Assembly (NCBI RefSeq): GCF_042140125.1
Contig: NZ_CP159473.1
Reading direction: 5' to 3' (one strand)
DNA length: 64,000 bases
Source of the DNA: Rhodophyticola sp017644125
GTDB lineage: Bacteria; Pseudomonadota; Alphaproteobacteria; Rhodobacterales; Rhodobacteraceae
Shown here: one piece after another, positions 42,674 through 51,078 of the stretch
Numbering within the stretch: position 1 is the stretch's first letter
Layout: each line of letters begins with the position of its first letter
Translations under genes and position numbers: made by a program
Notes under the pieces: model-generated
Database searches by the model: none
What the model saw: only the letters and a program-made list of their open reading frames with translations
What the model was told of the DNA's origin: nothing

Positions 42674-43217
42674 AGCCCTGAACGATCCGGGCGATCTGCC
42701 CGGCGGGCAGGATCGGCGGCAGCAGGGTCTGCACCGCCCCGGCCCCGTCCAGCAGGTAGAGCATGCTGCCATGGGCAAAGACGGGGCCATGTTCGGGATC
42801 GACGAACAGCTCCTCGCGGTCCACGCCAAAGGCGTCATAGGCGATCTGCAATTCGGCCTCGGTGCCGGTCAGGCCTATGAAACCGGGGTGGATGCGAGCC
42901 AGCGGCGGCCCGATATCCGCCACCGTGTCGCGCACGGGGTCGACGGTGATCATCACCAGCCTCAGGTCCAGATCCCCGCCGGCCAGAATATCGGCCACAT
43001 CCGCCATGAGCGGCAGCGTGGCGGAACAGATTTCCTGACAATTCGCATAGCCGAAAAACAACAGTTGCGGCAGCCCCTCCGGGTCAGCCTGCGTGCGGGC
43101 CATGCCGGATTGATCGGTCAGGCTGAAATCCCCGCCAAGGGCGAAGGGCAGCGCATCGCCCTCGGCCTGCGCGGCCGCGACAAGCCCGACCAGACAGGTG
43201 GCGACCAGCCGGATCAC
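42654..43217 (-). CDS. SCO1/SenC-family copper chaperone
   Basis: 187 residues with signal peptide (IRLVATCLVGLVAAAQA). The thioredoxin-fold SCO domain has the copper-binding CxxxC as Cys60 and Cys64 (YANCQEICSATLPL), MITVDPVRDTVADIG and the third copper ligand His149 in VFAHGSMLYLLD. SCO proteins deliver copper to, or reduce the CuA cysteines of, cytochrome oxidase; others serve copper enzymes elsewhere. The start overlaps the upstream gene by ATGA, and the rhodanese start lies within its 3' end. Here the neighbours suggest a distinct periplasmic redox pathway. Confidence 0.92.
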   Translation of the reverse strand: MIRLVATCLVGLVAAAQAEGDALPFALGGDFSLTDQSGMARTQADPEGLPQLLFFGYANCQEICSATLPLMADVADILAGGDLDLRLVMITVDPVRDTVADIGPPLARIHPGFIGLTGTEAELQIAYDAFGVDREELFVDPEHGPVFAHGSMLYLLDGAGAVQTLLPPILPAGQIARIVQGYVGPAG

Positions 43218-43792
43218 GGGAACAGCTCGGCGCGGATCTCCGCATCGCGGTCCAGCCCCAGACCGAAGTATCCCTCTTCGGCGATTTCGCGCAACACGTG
43301 CGGGTCACGCCGGAACCAAGGCCCGCTGCCCGCCGCATCGGGGTTGTTCTCGGCCCAGTCATCGGTCCAGCGGTTGGCGCTCACCCATGTCTCGTCGCCA
43401 AGGCGGCGGATGCGTTGCAGCAGGTAGATGTTCACCGCGCCCAGATAGGCATCGTCCAGCATCAGGCCGTCCACCTCCACCTCCGCCCCGCAATAGGGCA
43501 GCAATTCGACGGTGGCGCCGGTAAAGGCGGGCTGGCTGTTCTTGTTGGGGTAGACCAGAACGCCGTCCTCGCTGCGCAGAAGCCCCAGTTGTCGCCGACC
43601 GTCTCCGCAATTCCCGGCGCAATTGCCGGTGACCTCGCACAGGATATCGACAACCGTCGCCTCGAAGCGGGCGGGCTGTTCGGCGAAAAGGTTCCAGCTG
43701 CGCGCTTCGGAGTTTTCCGAGAAGTCCTGCGCCGCGGTCGGGCCCGACAGGGCCAGCGCCGCCAAGGCCGCCGTCAGGGCACGGGCGATCAT
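43214..43792 (-). CDS. Cys-containing periplasmic protein, unknown (SCO1 operon)
   Basis: 192 residues with signal peptide (MIARALTAALAALALSGPTA). The mature protein starts with FEATVVDILCEVTGNCAGNC, then GLLRSEDGVLVYPNKNS and VELLPYCGAEVEVDGLML, giving four cysteines; the C-terminal half is acidic (DDAYLGAVNIYLLQRI). The Cys-rich beta segment followed by GLL-x-x-EDG-x-(V)L resembles the next upstream protein, so the two may share a fold. The start overlaps the upstream stop (ATGA). No known family recognised; a metal- or sulfur-binding partner of SCO1 is inferred. Confidence 0.72.
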   Translation of the reverse strand: MIARALTAALAALALSGPTAAQDFSENSEARSWNLFAEQPARFEATVVDILCEVTGNCAGNCGDGRRQLGLLRSEDGVLVYPNKNSQPAFTGATVELLPYCGAEVEVDGLMLDDAYLGAVNIYLLQRIRRLGDETWVSANRWTDDWAENNPDAAGSGPWFRRDPHVLREIAEEGYFGLGLDRDAEIRAELFP

Positions 43793-44253
43793 GGTGCATC
43801 CTCCGGCACGGCGAAGGGCGGGACGACACCGAAATCATCATGGCTGAGCACCTGAATATCGTCATCCTGCACCACCTCGCTGACGACCAGATAATTCAGC
43901 CCGTCGCGCTCGTAATGCATGCCGTCGACGCTGACCACATGGCTGGCAAGCCGCATCTGGGTATCGCCGCCCGCGCTTTCGTCGCTGTCTTCGATCTGTA
44001 GGACCATGTAGACGGTGCCGTCCTCTGCCAGAAGTCCCACGGGAATGCCGCCCGCCGAACACCAGAGCGCGCAGGTGTGATGGGCAGACCCCACCACCGC
44101 CTCGGGCCCGCCCATGACGCCCGAAAAATAGCACCAGGTGTCGATGATCTCGCCCCGCAACTGTACGCGCTGGCCCTCGGCAAATGCGGGGGCCGCGAGG
44201 AGAAAGGGGGATGACAGCGCAAGAAACGCCGCGAAAACTCGGTTATGTCGCAT
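43789..44253 (-). CDS. Cys/His-containing periplasmic protein, unknown (SCO1 operon)
   Basis: 154 residues with signal peptide (FAAFLALSSPFLLAAPAFAE). The mature part reads VQLRGEIIDTWCYFSGVM, then GSAHHTCALWCSAGGIPVG and LLAEDGTVYMVLQIEDSD, giving Cys residues in WC, TC and WC plus an HH pair, which could form a metal site. The GLLAEDG pattern parallels the downstream neighbour. It is the first gene of the coupled operon (44253 down to 42176). I do not recognise a characterised family. Confidence 0.72.
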   Translation of the reverse strand: MRHNRVFAAFLALSSPFLLAAPAFAEGQRVQLRGEIIDTWCYFSGVMGGPEAVVGSAHHTCALWCSAGGIPVGLLAEDGTVYMVLQIEDSDESAGGDTQMRLASHVVSVDGMHYERDGLNYLVVSEVVQDDDIQVLSHDDFGVVPPFAVPEDAP

Positions 44254-44347
44254 GAAGCCGTCCAGTCCGTATCTGCCGCAGGGTCAAGCCTGTGCGCTTC
44301 GGCCGGATTTGTCCAATCCCGATTCGGTGATCATGCCCACCGCATGC

Positions 44348-44382
44348 AGCGCCGGGCGCCCGTCCGGGCCGTTCCCGGCGCT
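44348..44382 (-). terminator. GC-rich hairpin at the end of the GAF gene
   Basis: AGCGCCGGG (44348-44356) and CCCGGCGCT (44374-44382) are perfectly complementary and overlap the stop codon of the GAF-domain gene on the minus strand. Loop is 17 bases with further GC complementarity. There is no U-run, so termination would probably need help; it is placed where a transcript from the ABC operon should end, before the next minus-strand operon. Confidence 0.45.
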
Positions 44383-44902
44383 ATCGGACGGTGGAGGAGA
44401 GATGCCGCGCGGCAAGCATGGCCGTCAGCGCGGGCAGGACCAGCCCGTCGGCGAGGCGCGTCACCCGGTCGGGGGTGAAAAACCCTTCCCCATCCAGCAG
44501 GTTGACGGTCGCCAGGATCTCCCCGCCCGCCACGACCGGCAGATTGAGGACAGATGCGCATCCGAGGGAGCCGATCAACTCATGATCGGGGAAAACCCTG
44601 GCGATATCGCTGAGGGTGTTGGCAACGAAGCATTCATGCCGGCCCTGAACGATATCGAACCACTCATTCCGGACAATCGGCTTGGTGCCGGAGACCGGGT
44701 AGGCACCGGGCATGTTCGTGTAAGCGCGCCGCGCCACCCCTGCGCTTTCATCTACGGTCATCACTGTCCACAGGCGCACGGGCAGAATCGCGTCGCTAAA
44801 GGCATGCAGCGCCGCGAACACGGCCGGCGCATTTCTGGCCGTGGCCAGATCGGCAAGGAAAATGCGCTCGGCGGCGCGATCTGAACCGGGGTCGAATGGC
44901 AT
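44381..44902 (-). CDS. GAF-domain protein at the end of an ABC operon
   Basis: 173 residues from the ATG at 44902 with AAAGGA upstream. A single GAF-like sensory domain: FAALHAFSDAILPVRLWTVM, RRAYTNMPGAYPVSGTKPIV, ECFVANTLSDIARVFPDHEL, IGSLGCASVLNLPVVAGGEI, and LATVNLLDGEGFFTPDRVT. GAF domains bind small ligands, but no output domain is present. It follows the peptide-type ABC genes by 22 bases on the same strand. Why a lone GAF protein belongs to a transport operon is unclear; it may bind or modify the transported compound or a regulator. Confidence 0.78.
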   Translation of the reverse strand: MPFDPGSDRAAERIFLADLATARNAPAVFAALHAFSDAILPVRLWTVMTVDESAGVARRAYTNMPGAYPVSGTKPIVRNEWFDIVQGRHECFVANTLSDIARVFPDHELIGSLGCASVLNLPVVAGGEILATVNLLDGEGFFTPDRVTRLADGLVLPALTAMLAARHLSSTVR

Positions 44903-44924
44903 GCTTGTCTGGTCCTTTGCCTGC

Positions 44925-45659
44925 TCAGGCGCCGCCGCTGGCGGCATAGAGTTTCTGTGTATAGGGGTCGCGGAACGCCCCGTCGTGCAGGGCCGTGGCG
45001 GGCGCGATTTCCACGATCCGGCCCTTGTTCATCACCGCCATCCGTTCGCAGAGGAAACTGACCACCGGCAGATTATGGGTGACCATCAGATAGGTCAGAC
45101 CGCGCTCCCTGCGCAACCGTTTGAGGAAATTCAAGATCTCGGCCTGCACGCTGACATCCAGCGCGCTGGTGGGTTCGTCCAGCAGCATCACCTGCGGCTC
45201 CAGCATCAGCGCGCGCGCAATCGCGACCCGCTGGCGCTGCCCGCCCGAAAGCTGGTGCGGGTAGCGAAACCGGAACCGCCGGTCGAGCCCGACATCGGCC
45301 AGCGCCTGTTCGACCCTGGCGTCCTGTCCGCCGATCCGGTGGATCGTCAGAGGTTCCGACAGCACCGCGTCCACCGTCTTGCGCGGATGGAGCGAGCCGT
45401 AAGGGTCCTGAAACACCATCTGGCAGTGCCGCGCCAGCGTCCGGTCGGGCCGGTGGCTGCCGGGCTGGCCCAGCACCTCGATCCGGCCGGTCCATTCGGG
45501 CGCGAGCCCAGCAATCGCCTTCAGCACCGTCGATTTGCCCGATCCGCTTTCGCCGACCAGTGCAAAGCTTTCGCGTGCCGCGACCTCGAAGCTGACATCG
45601 TGGACGACGCGCTGCCCGTCATAGGCGATATCGACATGGCTGAGTGAAATCGCGGTCAT
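44925..45659 (-). CDS. Peptide/nickel-type ABC transporter ATP-binding protein (DppF-like)
   Basis: 244 residues. Walker A GESGSGKST, Q-loop MVFQDPYGSLHPRKTV, signature LSGGQRQRVAIARALM, Walker B VMLLDEPTSALD and switch His in LMVTHNLPVVSFL. The start overlaps the upstream ATPase stop (ATGA). The paired ATPases are typical of Dpp/Opp-type importers for peptides or other compounds. The C-terminal zinc-site extension of some Dpp ATPases is short here (PYTQKLYAASGGA). Substrate unknown. Confidence 0.93.
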   Translation of the reverse strand: MTAISLSHVDIAYDGQRVVHDVSFEVAARESFALVGESGSGKSTVLKAIAGLAPEWTGRIEVLGQPGSHRPDRTLARHCQMVFQDPYGSLHPRKTVDAVLSEPLTIHRIGGQDARVEQALADVGLDRRFRFRYPHQLSGGQRQRVAIARALMLEPQVMLLDEPTSALDVSVQAEILNFLKRLRRERGLTYLMVTHNLPVVSFLCERMAVMNKGRIVEIAPATALHDGAFRDPYTQKLYAASGGA

Positions 45660-46483
45660 GTGCCTGCCCATGCGCTGCGATCCATCACCGGCAGTTCATC
45701 GCGGGTTTCATGCATCCGCGGGACCGCGGCCAGAAGCCCCTTGGTATAGGGGTGGCTCGCGGCATGCAGGTCGCCGGCATCGCAGGTTTCCACCATGCGG
45801 CCGGCATTCATCACCAGTATCCGGTCGCAATACCGCGCCACCAGCGGCAGATCATGGCTGATCAGGATCAGGCCCATGCCGTGATCGCGCACCAGATCGT
45901 CGATCAGGCGCAGCACATCGCCCTGCACGCTGACATCCAGCGCGCTGGTCGGCTCGTCGGCGATCAGAAGGCTGGGGCGCGGGATCAGCATCATCGCGAT
46001 CATCACCCGCTGGCCCATCCCGCCGGACACCTCATGGGGGTAAAGCCGCGCCACCCGGTCCGGATCGTCGATGCGCACGGCCTCCAGCATATCGCGGACC
46101 CGCGCGCGCATGTCGCGGCGCGGCAGGCGTTCATGGACCCGCAGCGCCTCTTCGATCTGGGTGCCGACGGTCATCACCGGGTTCAGCGAATAGCGCGGAT
46201 CCTGCATGATCATGGAGATCCGCGCCCCGCGCAGCGCCCGCATGTCCCGTTCTCCAAGGCTGGTCAGATCCTGCCCCTCGAAGCTCAGCCGCCCCTCCAC
46301 GCGCCCGGGCGGGCGGATCAGGCGCAGGATCGCCCGCCCGGTCATCGACTTGCCTGACCCGCTTTCGCCCACGATCCCAAGCCGTTCCCGCCCAAGCTCG
46401 AAGGACAGGCCATCGACCACATTCACCCGGCCCCGCGAGGTGGGGAAGCTGACGACGAGGTTTTCGACCGACAGAAGGGTCAT
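45656..46483 (-). CDS. Peptide/nickel-type ABC transporter ATP-binding protein (DppD-like)
   Basis: 275 residues. Walker A GESGSGKSM, MIMQDPRYSLNPVMTVGTQI, signature VSGGMGQRVMIAMMLIPRPS, Walker B LLIADEPTSALDVSVQGDVL, LILISHDLPLVARYCDRI and the OppD/F C-terminal SHPYTKGLLAAVPRM. Start overlaps the upstream permease stop by ATGA. Partner of the DppF-like ATPase; together they energise the two permeases. Confidence 0.93.
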   Translation of the reverse strand: MTLLSVENLVVSFPTSRGRVNVVDGLSFELGRERLGIVGESGSGKSMTGRAILRLIRPPGRVEGRLSFEGQDLTSLGERDMRALRGARISMIMQDPRYSLNPVMTVGTQIEEALRVHERLPRRDMRARVRDMLEAVRIDDPDRVARLYPHEVSGGMGQRVMIAMMLIPRPSLLIADEPTSALDVSVQGDVLRLIDDLVRDHGMGLILISHDLPLVARYCDRILVMNAGRMVETCDAGDLHAASHPYTKGLLAAVPRMHETRDELPVMDRSAWAGT

Positions 46484-47382
46484 GATTTCCCCTCCGATTT
46501 CGGGTCCAGCACGTCGCGCAGTCCGTCGCCCAGAAAGCAGAAGCCGAGCGAGACGATGATGATCGCAAAGCCCGGCATGGTCGCGACCCACCATTGATCG
46601 AGGATGAAGCTGCGCCCGCGGGAGATCATTGCGCCCCATTCCGGCAGCGGCGGCTGCGCGCCCAGCCCGAGAAAGCCCAGCCCGGCGGCGGTCAGGATGA
46701 TGCCCGCCATGTCGAGCGTGACCCGGATGATCATCGAGGAGGTGCAAAGCGGCAGGATGTGCCGCGCGATCAGACGGCTGTGCGAGGCGCCCAGAAGCCG
46801 GGTGGCGGCCACGAATTCGGAGTTGCGAATGGTCAGCGTTTCGGCGCGCGCGATGCGGGCATAGGCGGGCCAGGTGGTGATCGCGATCGCAATGATCGCG
46901 TTCTCAATCCCCGGGCCGAGTGCGGCGGCAAAGGCCAGCGCCAGGATCAGCTTGGGCATCGACAGGAACACATCTGTGATCCCCATCAGCACCCGGTCCG
47001 TCCAGCCGCCGAAATAGCCCGAGACGGCCCCGATCAGAAGACCCAGAGGCGCCGAGATCACCGCCACCAGACCGACGATCAGCAGGGTGATCCGCGCGCC
47101 ATAGACCACGCGGGAAAAGATATCCCGGCCAAGCTCGTCCGTGCCCATCCAGTGCTCCGCCGAGGGCGGCAGAAGCCGGTTCGACAGATCCTGCCCCACG
47201 GGGCTTTCGGGTGCGATCCAGGGGGCGAAGATCGCCGTCAGGATCAGGCCGATGATGATCAGCGCGCCCACCACCGCCAGCGGATTGCGCAGCAGATCCA
47301 GCGTCACGCGATAGGCCCGGCCCGCGGCGGCCTGCCCCCGCGATTTCGGGCTGTCATCCAGAAGCCAGGCTTGCACGGTCAT
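46480..47382 (-). CDS. Peptide-type ABC transporter permease (DppC-like)
   Basis: 300 residues. N-terminal OppC_N segment (NPLAVVGALIIIGLILTAIF) then the transmembrane domain with HWMGTDELGRDIFSRVVYGA, RITLLIVGLVAVISAPLGLL and the coupling EAA loop EFVAATRLLGASHSRLIARH. It ends GLRDVLDPKSEGKS. Start overlaps the stop of the DppB-like permease by one base. Inner-membrane component of the importer. Confidence 0.93.
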   Translation of the reverse strand: MTVQAWLLDDSPKSRGQAAAGRAYRVTLDLLRNPLAVVGALIIIGLILTAIFAPWIAPESPVGQDLSNRLLPPSAEHWMGTDELGRDIFSRVVYGARITLLIVGLVAVISAPLGLLIGAVSGYFGGWTDRVLMGITDVFLSMPKLILALAFAAALGPGIENAIIAIAITTWPAYARIARAETLTIRNSEFVAATRLLGASHSRLIARHILPLCTSSMIIRVTLDMAGIILTAAGLGFLGLGAQPPLPEWGAMISRGRSFILDQWWVATMPGFAIIIVSLGFCFLGDGLRDVLDPKSEGKS

Positions 47383-48425
47383 CACCGGCTCCTCGGGTCG
47401 AGCACGCGGTAGAGCACGTCCGACACCTTGTTGATGACGATGAAGACCGCCCCGATGACCAGCGTTGCCCCCAGAACCGCGTTCATGTCGGCGTTGAACA
47501 GCGCCGTGGTCAGGTAATTGCCGATGCCGGGCCAGGAAAACACCGTCTCGATCATCACCGAGCCTTCCAGCAGCCCCGCATAGGACAGGCCGATGACCGT
47601 GATCAGCGGCACCCGGATCGCGCCGAAGGCATGGACCCAGATCACCCGCCATTCGGGCACGCCCTTGACCCGCGCGGTGGTGATGTATTCCTGGCTGAGC
47701 TGATCCAGCATGAAGGAGCGCGTCATCCGCGCGATATAGGCAAGCGAGAAGATGCCGAGGATCGTGGCCGGCAGGATGATATGCGACACCGCACTGCGGA
47801 ACACGTCCCAGTCGCCTTCCAGCAGGCTGTCGACCGTCAGAAGACCGGTGACCTTGGGTGTGATGCCGTCATAGAAGATATCGACCCGCCCCGGGCCCGA
47901 GACCCAGCCAAGGCCCGCATAGAACACCGCCAGCCCGACCAGGCCCAGCCAGAACGCGGGCACCGAATAGCCCAGAAGCGCGAAGACACGGATCACCTGA
48001 TCGGTCCAGCGGCCCTGATGGGCGGCGGCCAGAACGCCGGCCGGCACGCCCAGACCGATACCGATGAAAATTCCGATGGTGGCCATTTCGAGCGTGGCCG
48101 GGAAGACCCGGGCCAGATCCTCGGCGACGGGCCGGTTTGTCGACACCGACATGCCCAGATCGAACCGCAGCACATCGAGCACGTAGCTGCCGAACTGCAC
48201 GATCAAGGGCCGGTCGAGCCCCATGGCCACGCGCGCGGCCTCGTACTGCTCGGCCGTCGCGCGGTCGCCGACAATGGCCAGCACCGGGTCGATCGGCACG
48301 ACGCGCCCGATGAAGAAGGTGAGTGCCAGAAGGCCCAGAAAGGTCAGCGCGACCACGAACACGAACCGCAGGATCGCGGCCACCAGGCCTGCGAATGCGA
48401 TCTGTCCCTGACGCTCGACAATCAT
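47382..48425 (-). CDS. Peptide-type ABC transporter permease (DppB-like)
   Basis: 347 residues from the ATG at 48425 with AAGGG upstream; longer in-frame extension lacks support. Motifs: FVFVVALTFLGLLALTFFIG, LGMSVSTNRPVAEDLARVFP, EMATIGIFIGIGLGVPAGVL, EAA-type loop YITTARVKGVPEWRVIWVHA, and VMIETVFSWPGIGNYLTTAL. First gene of the minus-strand operon (permease, permease, ATPase, ATPase, GAF). Divergent from its presumed regulator and binding protein across a 124-base gap. Confidence 0.93.
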   Translation of the reverse strand: MIVERQGQIAFAGLVAAILRFVFVVALTFLGLLALTFFIGRVVPIDPVLAIVGDRATAEQYEAARVAMGLDRPLIVQFGSYVLDVLRFDLGMSVSTNRPVAEDLARVFPATLEMATIGIFIGIGLGVPAGVLAAAHQGRWTDQVIRVFALLGYSVPAFWLGLVGLAVFYAGLGWVSGPGRVDIFYDGITPKVTGLLTVDSLLEGDWDVFRSAVSHIILPATILGIFSLAYIARMTRSFMLDQLSQEYITTARVKGVPEWRVIWVHAFGAIRVPLITVIGLSYAGLLEGSVMIETVFSWPGIGNYLTTALFNADMNAVLGATLVIGAVFIVINKVSDVLYRVLDPRSR

Positions 48426-48497
48426 CCTGCACGGCCCTTCGCATGACGGGCCCCGACCCGCTGTTTCATCGCAGGTGCCACATTCCGCTTGGTTTTG

Positions 48498-48533
48498 GCA
48501 AATAGTTTTGCTTAGATCAAAAAAATTATGATC
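48498..48533. promoter_or_regulatory. Palindromes in the divergent ABC/regulator promoter
   Basis: GCAAA-TAGT-TTTGC (48498-48511) is a perfect 5-base inverted repeat; GATCA and TGATC (48515-48519 and 48529-48533) form another. Both lie in an AT-rich stretch between the DppB-like start (48425) and the XRE-cupin start (48550). They are natural candidates for the XRE-cupin operator that would control both directions, inferred from position. Confidence 0.45.
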
Positions 48534-48549
48534 GGGAAGGGGGGTGGCC

Positions 48550-49167
48550 ATGTCGCGGCCGAAGCCGAAGAACGACCCCAATCTGGGCGCCCTGATCCGC
48601 AAGCGGCGCAAGCAGCTGGATCTGACATTGCAGGCGCTCTGCGACGATGCGGGCCTGTCCGTGGGGTATCTGAGCCAGGTGGAGCGGGGGCAGGCCACGC
48701 CATCGCTCGGGACGCTGGCACAGATCGCGCAGGGTCTGCATGTGGGGCTGGAATACTTCATCGCGACGCCGAAGCCCGCCGACAGCCTGTCCCGCTCGGG
48801 TGCGCGGCCGCAATTCTCGATCGATGGCTCCTCGATCCTCTACGAGTCGCTCGGCACGGAGTTCCCGGGCGCGGAGCTGTCCTGCTACCTTCTGCACGTG
48901 CCGCCGGGCTATGCCTCCGAAACCGTCAGCCACGAGGGGGAGGAGATCGTTTTCCTGCTGGAGGGGGAGATCACCCAGACGCTCGGCGGGCAGGCCTTCA
49001 TTCTTCAGCAGGGCGACAGCCTGCATTACAGCGGCGCGACGCCCCATTCCTGGTCGAACGAAACCGATCGCACCACCCGCCTTCTGTGGACCGGCACTTT
49101 GTCGGTCCTGCAACGCAAAGGTGCCGTGAAACTACCTGAAATGACGCCGGCCAATATCAATGGCTAG
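48550..49167 (+). CDS. XRE-family regulator with C-terminal cupin
   Basis: 205 residues from the ATG at 48550 with AAGGGGG upstream; a GTG 6 bases earlier is in frame. N-terminal HTH_XRE (LGALIRKRRKQLDLTLQALC, DDAGLSVGYLSQVERGQATP) and C-terminal cupin_2 (CYLLHVPPGYASETVSHEGE, EIVFLLEGEITQTLGGQAFI, DSLHYSGATPHSWSNETD). Regulators of this layout control amine, amino acid or peptide catabolism genes by sensing a small ligand in the cupin. Genes for the binding protein follow directly and the rest of the importer is divergent. Confidence 0.9.
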   Translation: MSRPKPKNDPNLGALIRKRRKQLDLTLQALCDDAGLSVGYLSQVERGQATPSLGTLAQIAQGLHVGLEYFIATPKPADSLSRSGARPQFSIDGSSILYESLGTEFPGAELSCYLLHVPPGYASETVSHEGEEIVFLLEGEITQTLGGQAFILQQGDSLHYSGATPHSWSNETDRTTRLLWTGTLSVLQRKGAVKLPEMTPANING

Positions 49168-49192
49168 AGACAAACAACGGAGGTTGACCCCA

Positions 49193-50782
49193 ATGAAACT
49201 ACTGAAACCCGCGCTTCTGGCGGCGGTTCTGGCGCTGCCGCTTGCCGTGCCTGCCGCGCAGGCGGACACCCCGGCCGAATTGCTGGTCGTGGCGCAGAAC
49301 ATCGACGATATCGTCGCCATCGACCCGGCTCAGGCCTATGAGTTCACTTCCGGTGAACTGGTCACCAACACCTATGACCGTCTGGTGCAGTACGATGCGG
49401 AGGATACCACCGTTCTGGCCCCGGGCCTTGCCACCGATTGGGCAATCGACGCGGAGGCCAAGACCATCACCTTCACCATGCGTGACGGGGTGACGTTCCA
49501 TTCCGGCAACCCGGTGCGCGCCGACGATGTGGCGTTTTCCTTCGCGCGCGTCGTTCAGTTGAACCTGACGCCCGCATTCATCCTGACGCAGCTTGGCTGG
49601 ACGCCTGAAAACGTGGGCGAGATGGTCACGGCCGACGGCAATACCGTCACCGTGCGCTATGACGGCGATTTCAGCCCGGCCTTCGTGATGAACGTGCTGG
49701 CATCGCGCCCCGCCTCCATCGTCGACGAGCTGACGGTGATGGCAAACGAGGTCGATGGCGACATGGGCAATGCGTGGCTCAACGCCAATACCGCAGGCAC
49801 CGGGCCCTTCACGCTGACGGCGTTCCGCCCGGCGGAGCTGATCCGGATGGAGGCCAACCCGGCCTATTTCAACGGCGCGCCCGCGATTGAGGGCGTGATC
49901 ATCCGCCATGTGGCCGAAAGCGCCACGCAGCAGCTTTTGCTGGAATCCGGTGACGTGGATATCGCGCGCAACCTGACACCCGATCAGGTCGCCTCGCTGG
50001 AAGGGGAGGGGCTGCGCGTGGAAACCTTCCCGCAGGCCGCCGTCCATTTCCTGTCCTTCAATCAGGCGGTTGAAAGCCTGACCCCGCCCGCCGTCTGGGA
50101 GGCCGCGCGGTACCTTGTGGATTATGAGGGCATGACCAACTCGATCATCGCCGGGCAGATGGAAGTGCATCAGGCGTTCTGGCCCGAAGGCTTTCCCGGC
50201 GCGCTGACCGATACGCCCTACAGCTACGACCCGGAGCGGGCGGCGCAGATCCTGGCGGATGCCGGGGTGGAGCTGCCGATCACCGTGTCGCTCGACGTGA
50301 TCAACGCCGCGCCATTCACCGACATGGCGCAATCGATCCAGGCGAGTTTTGCCGAAGCGGGGATCAACTTCGAGATCCTGCCCGGCACCGGTAGCCAGGT
50401 GATCACCCGGTATCGCGAACGCAGCCACGAGGCGATGCTGCTTTACTGGGGTCCCGACTTCATGGACCCGCATTCGAACGCCAAGGCATTCGCCTACAAC
50501 TCGGACAACAGCCAGGATGCCTATGCCGCCACCACCACCTGGCGGAATTCCTGGGCCGTTCCCAGCGAGATGAACGAGATGACGACCGCGGCGCTGACCG
50601 AACCGGACCCTGCCGCACGGGAAGAGATGTATCTGGAGCTTCAGCGCCGGGTGCAGGAAAGCTCCCCCATCGTGATCATGTTCCAGGCGTCCTATCAGGT
50701 GGCGATGGACGACGCTGTCAGCGGTTACGTCAACGGCGCGACCTCCGATTTCGTCTTCTACCGGCTTGTCGAGAAAAGCTGA
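49193..50782 (+). CDS. Peptide-type ABC transporter substrate-binding protein (family 5)
   Basis: 529 residues from the ATG with GGAGG 9 bases upstream. Signal peptide LLKPALLAAVLALPLAVPAA, then family 5 features: ELLVVAQNIDDIVAIDPAQA, YEFTSGELVTNTYDRLVQYD, FTMRDGVTFHSGNPVRADDV, NANTAGTGPFTLTAFRPAEL, SGDVDIARNLTPDQVASLE and YWGPDFMDPHSNAKAFAYNS. Binds the importer ligand in the periplasm; the ligand is unknown. It lies 25 bases after the XRE-cupin gene. Confidence 0.93.
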   Translation: MKLLKPALLAAVLALPLAVPAAQADTPAELLVVAQNIDDIVAIDPAQAYEFTSGELVTNTYDRLVQYDAEDTTVLAPGLATDWAIDAEAKTITFTMRDGVTFHSGNPVRADDVAFSFARVVQLNLTPAFILTQLGWTPENVGEMVTADGNTVTVRYDGDFSPAFVMNVLASRPASIVDELTVMANEVDGDMGNAWLNANTAGTGPFTLTAFRPAELIRMEANPAYFNGAPAIEGVIIRHVAESATQQLLLESGDVDIARNLTPDQVASLEGEGLRVETFPQAAVHFLSFNQAVESLTPPAVWEAARYLVDYEGMTNSIIAGQMEVHQAFWPEGFPGALTDTPYSYDPERAAQILADAGVELPITVSLDVINAAPFTDMAQSIQASFAEAGINFEILPGTGSQVITRYRERSHEAMLLYWGPDFMDPHSNAKAFAYNSDNSQDAYAATTTWRNSWAVPSEMNEMTTAALTEPDPAAREEMYLELQRRVQESSPIVIMFQASYQVAMDDAVSGYVNGATSDFVFYRLVEKS

Positions 50783-51078
50783 TCTGGAAACCGGTCCCCG
50801 TCCTCTCGGGGGCGGCGGCCGTATCTTTGCGGGCCGTCCGGAACGGATGGCTCCGGCCTCGCTTCAGGCGTCTGCCCGCGGGCCGGGCACGCCGCTGGGA
50901 TCGGCGCAGGTCCCTGGTTCCGCCCGGCCCCGTGCCGCACCGTGCATGGGCTGGCATCCCGACACACACGTCGTTCCCGCAACATCCATCCGCTGCCGCT
51001 TCTTGACGTGCACGCGCGTTGCGGTGGCCCTGTCGGCGCGCTAACACTACCGGCCAAGGGCAGGACACGAAGTCTCCA
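50783..51078. other. Intergenic stretch before the MHYT-LytTR gene
   Basis: 296 bases with no supported gene. A short GC hairpin (CCCCG 50796-50800 with CGGGG 50807-50811) sits just after the binding-protein stop and may aid termination. Before the MHYT-LytTR start I see a TTGACG at about 51003 that could be a -35 element but no convincing -10 partner. Confidence 0.4.
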
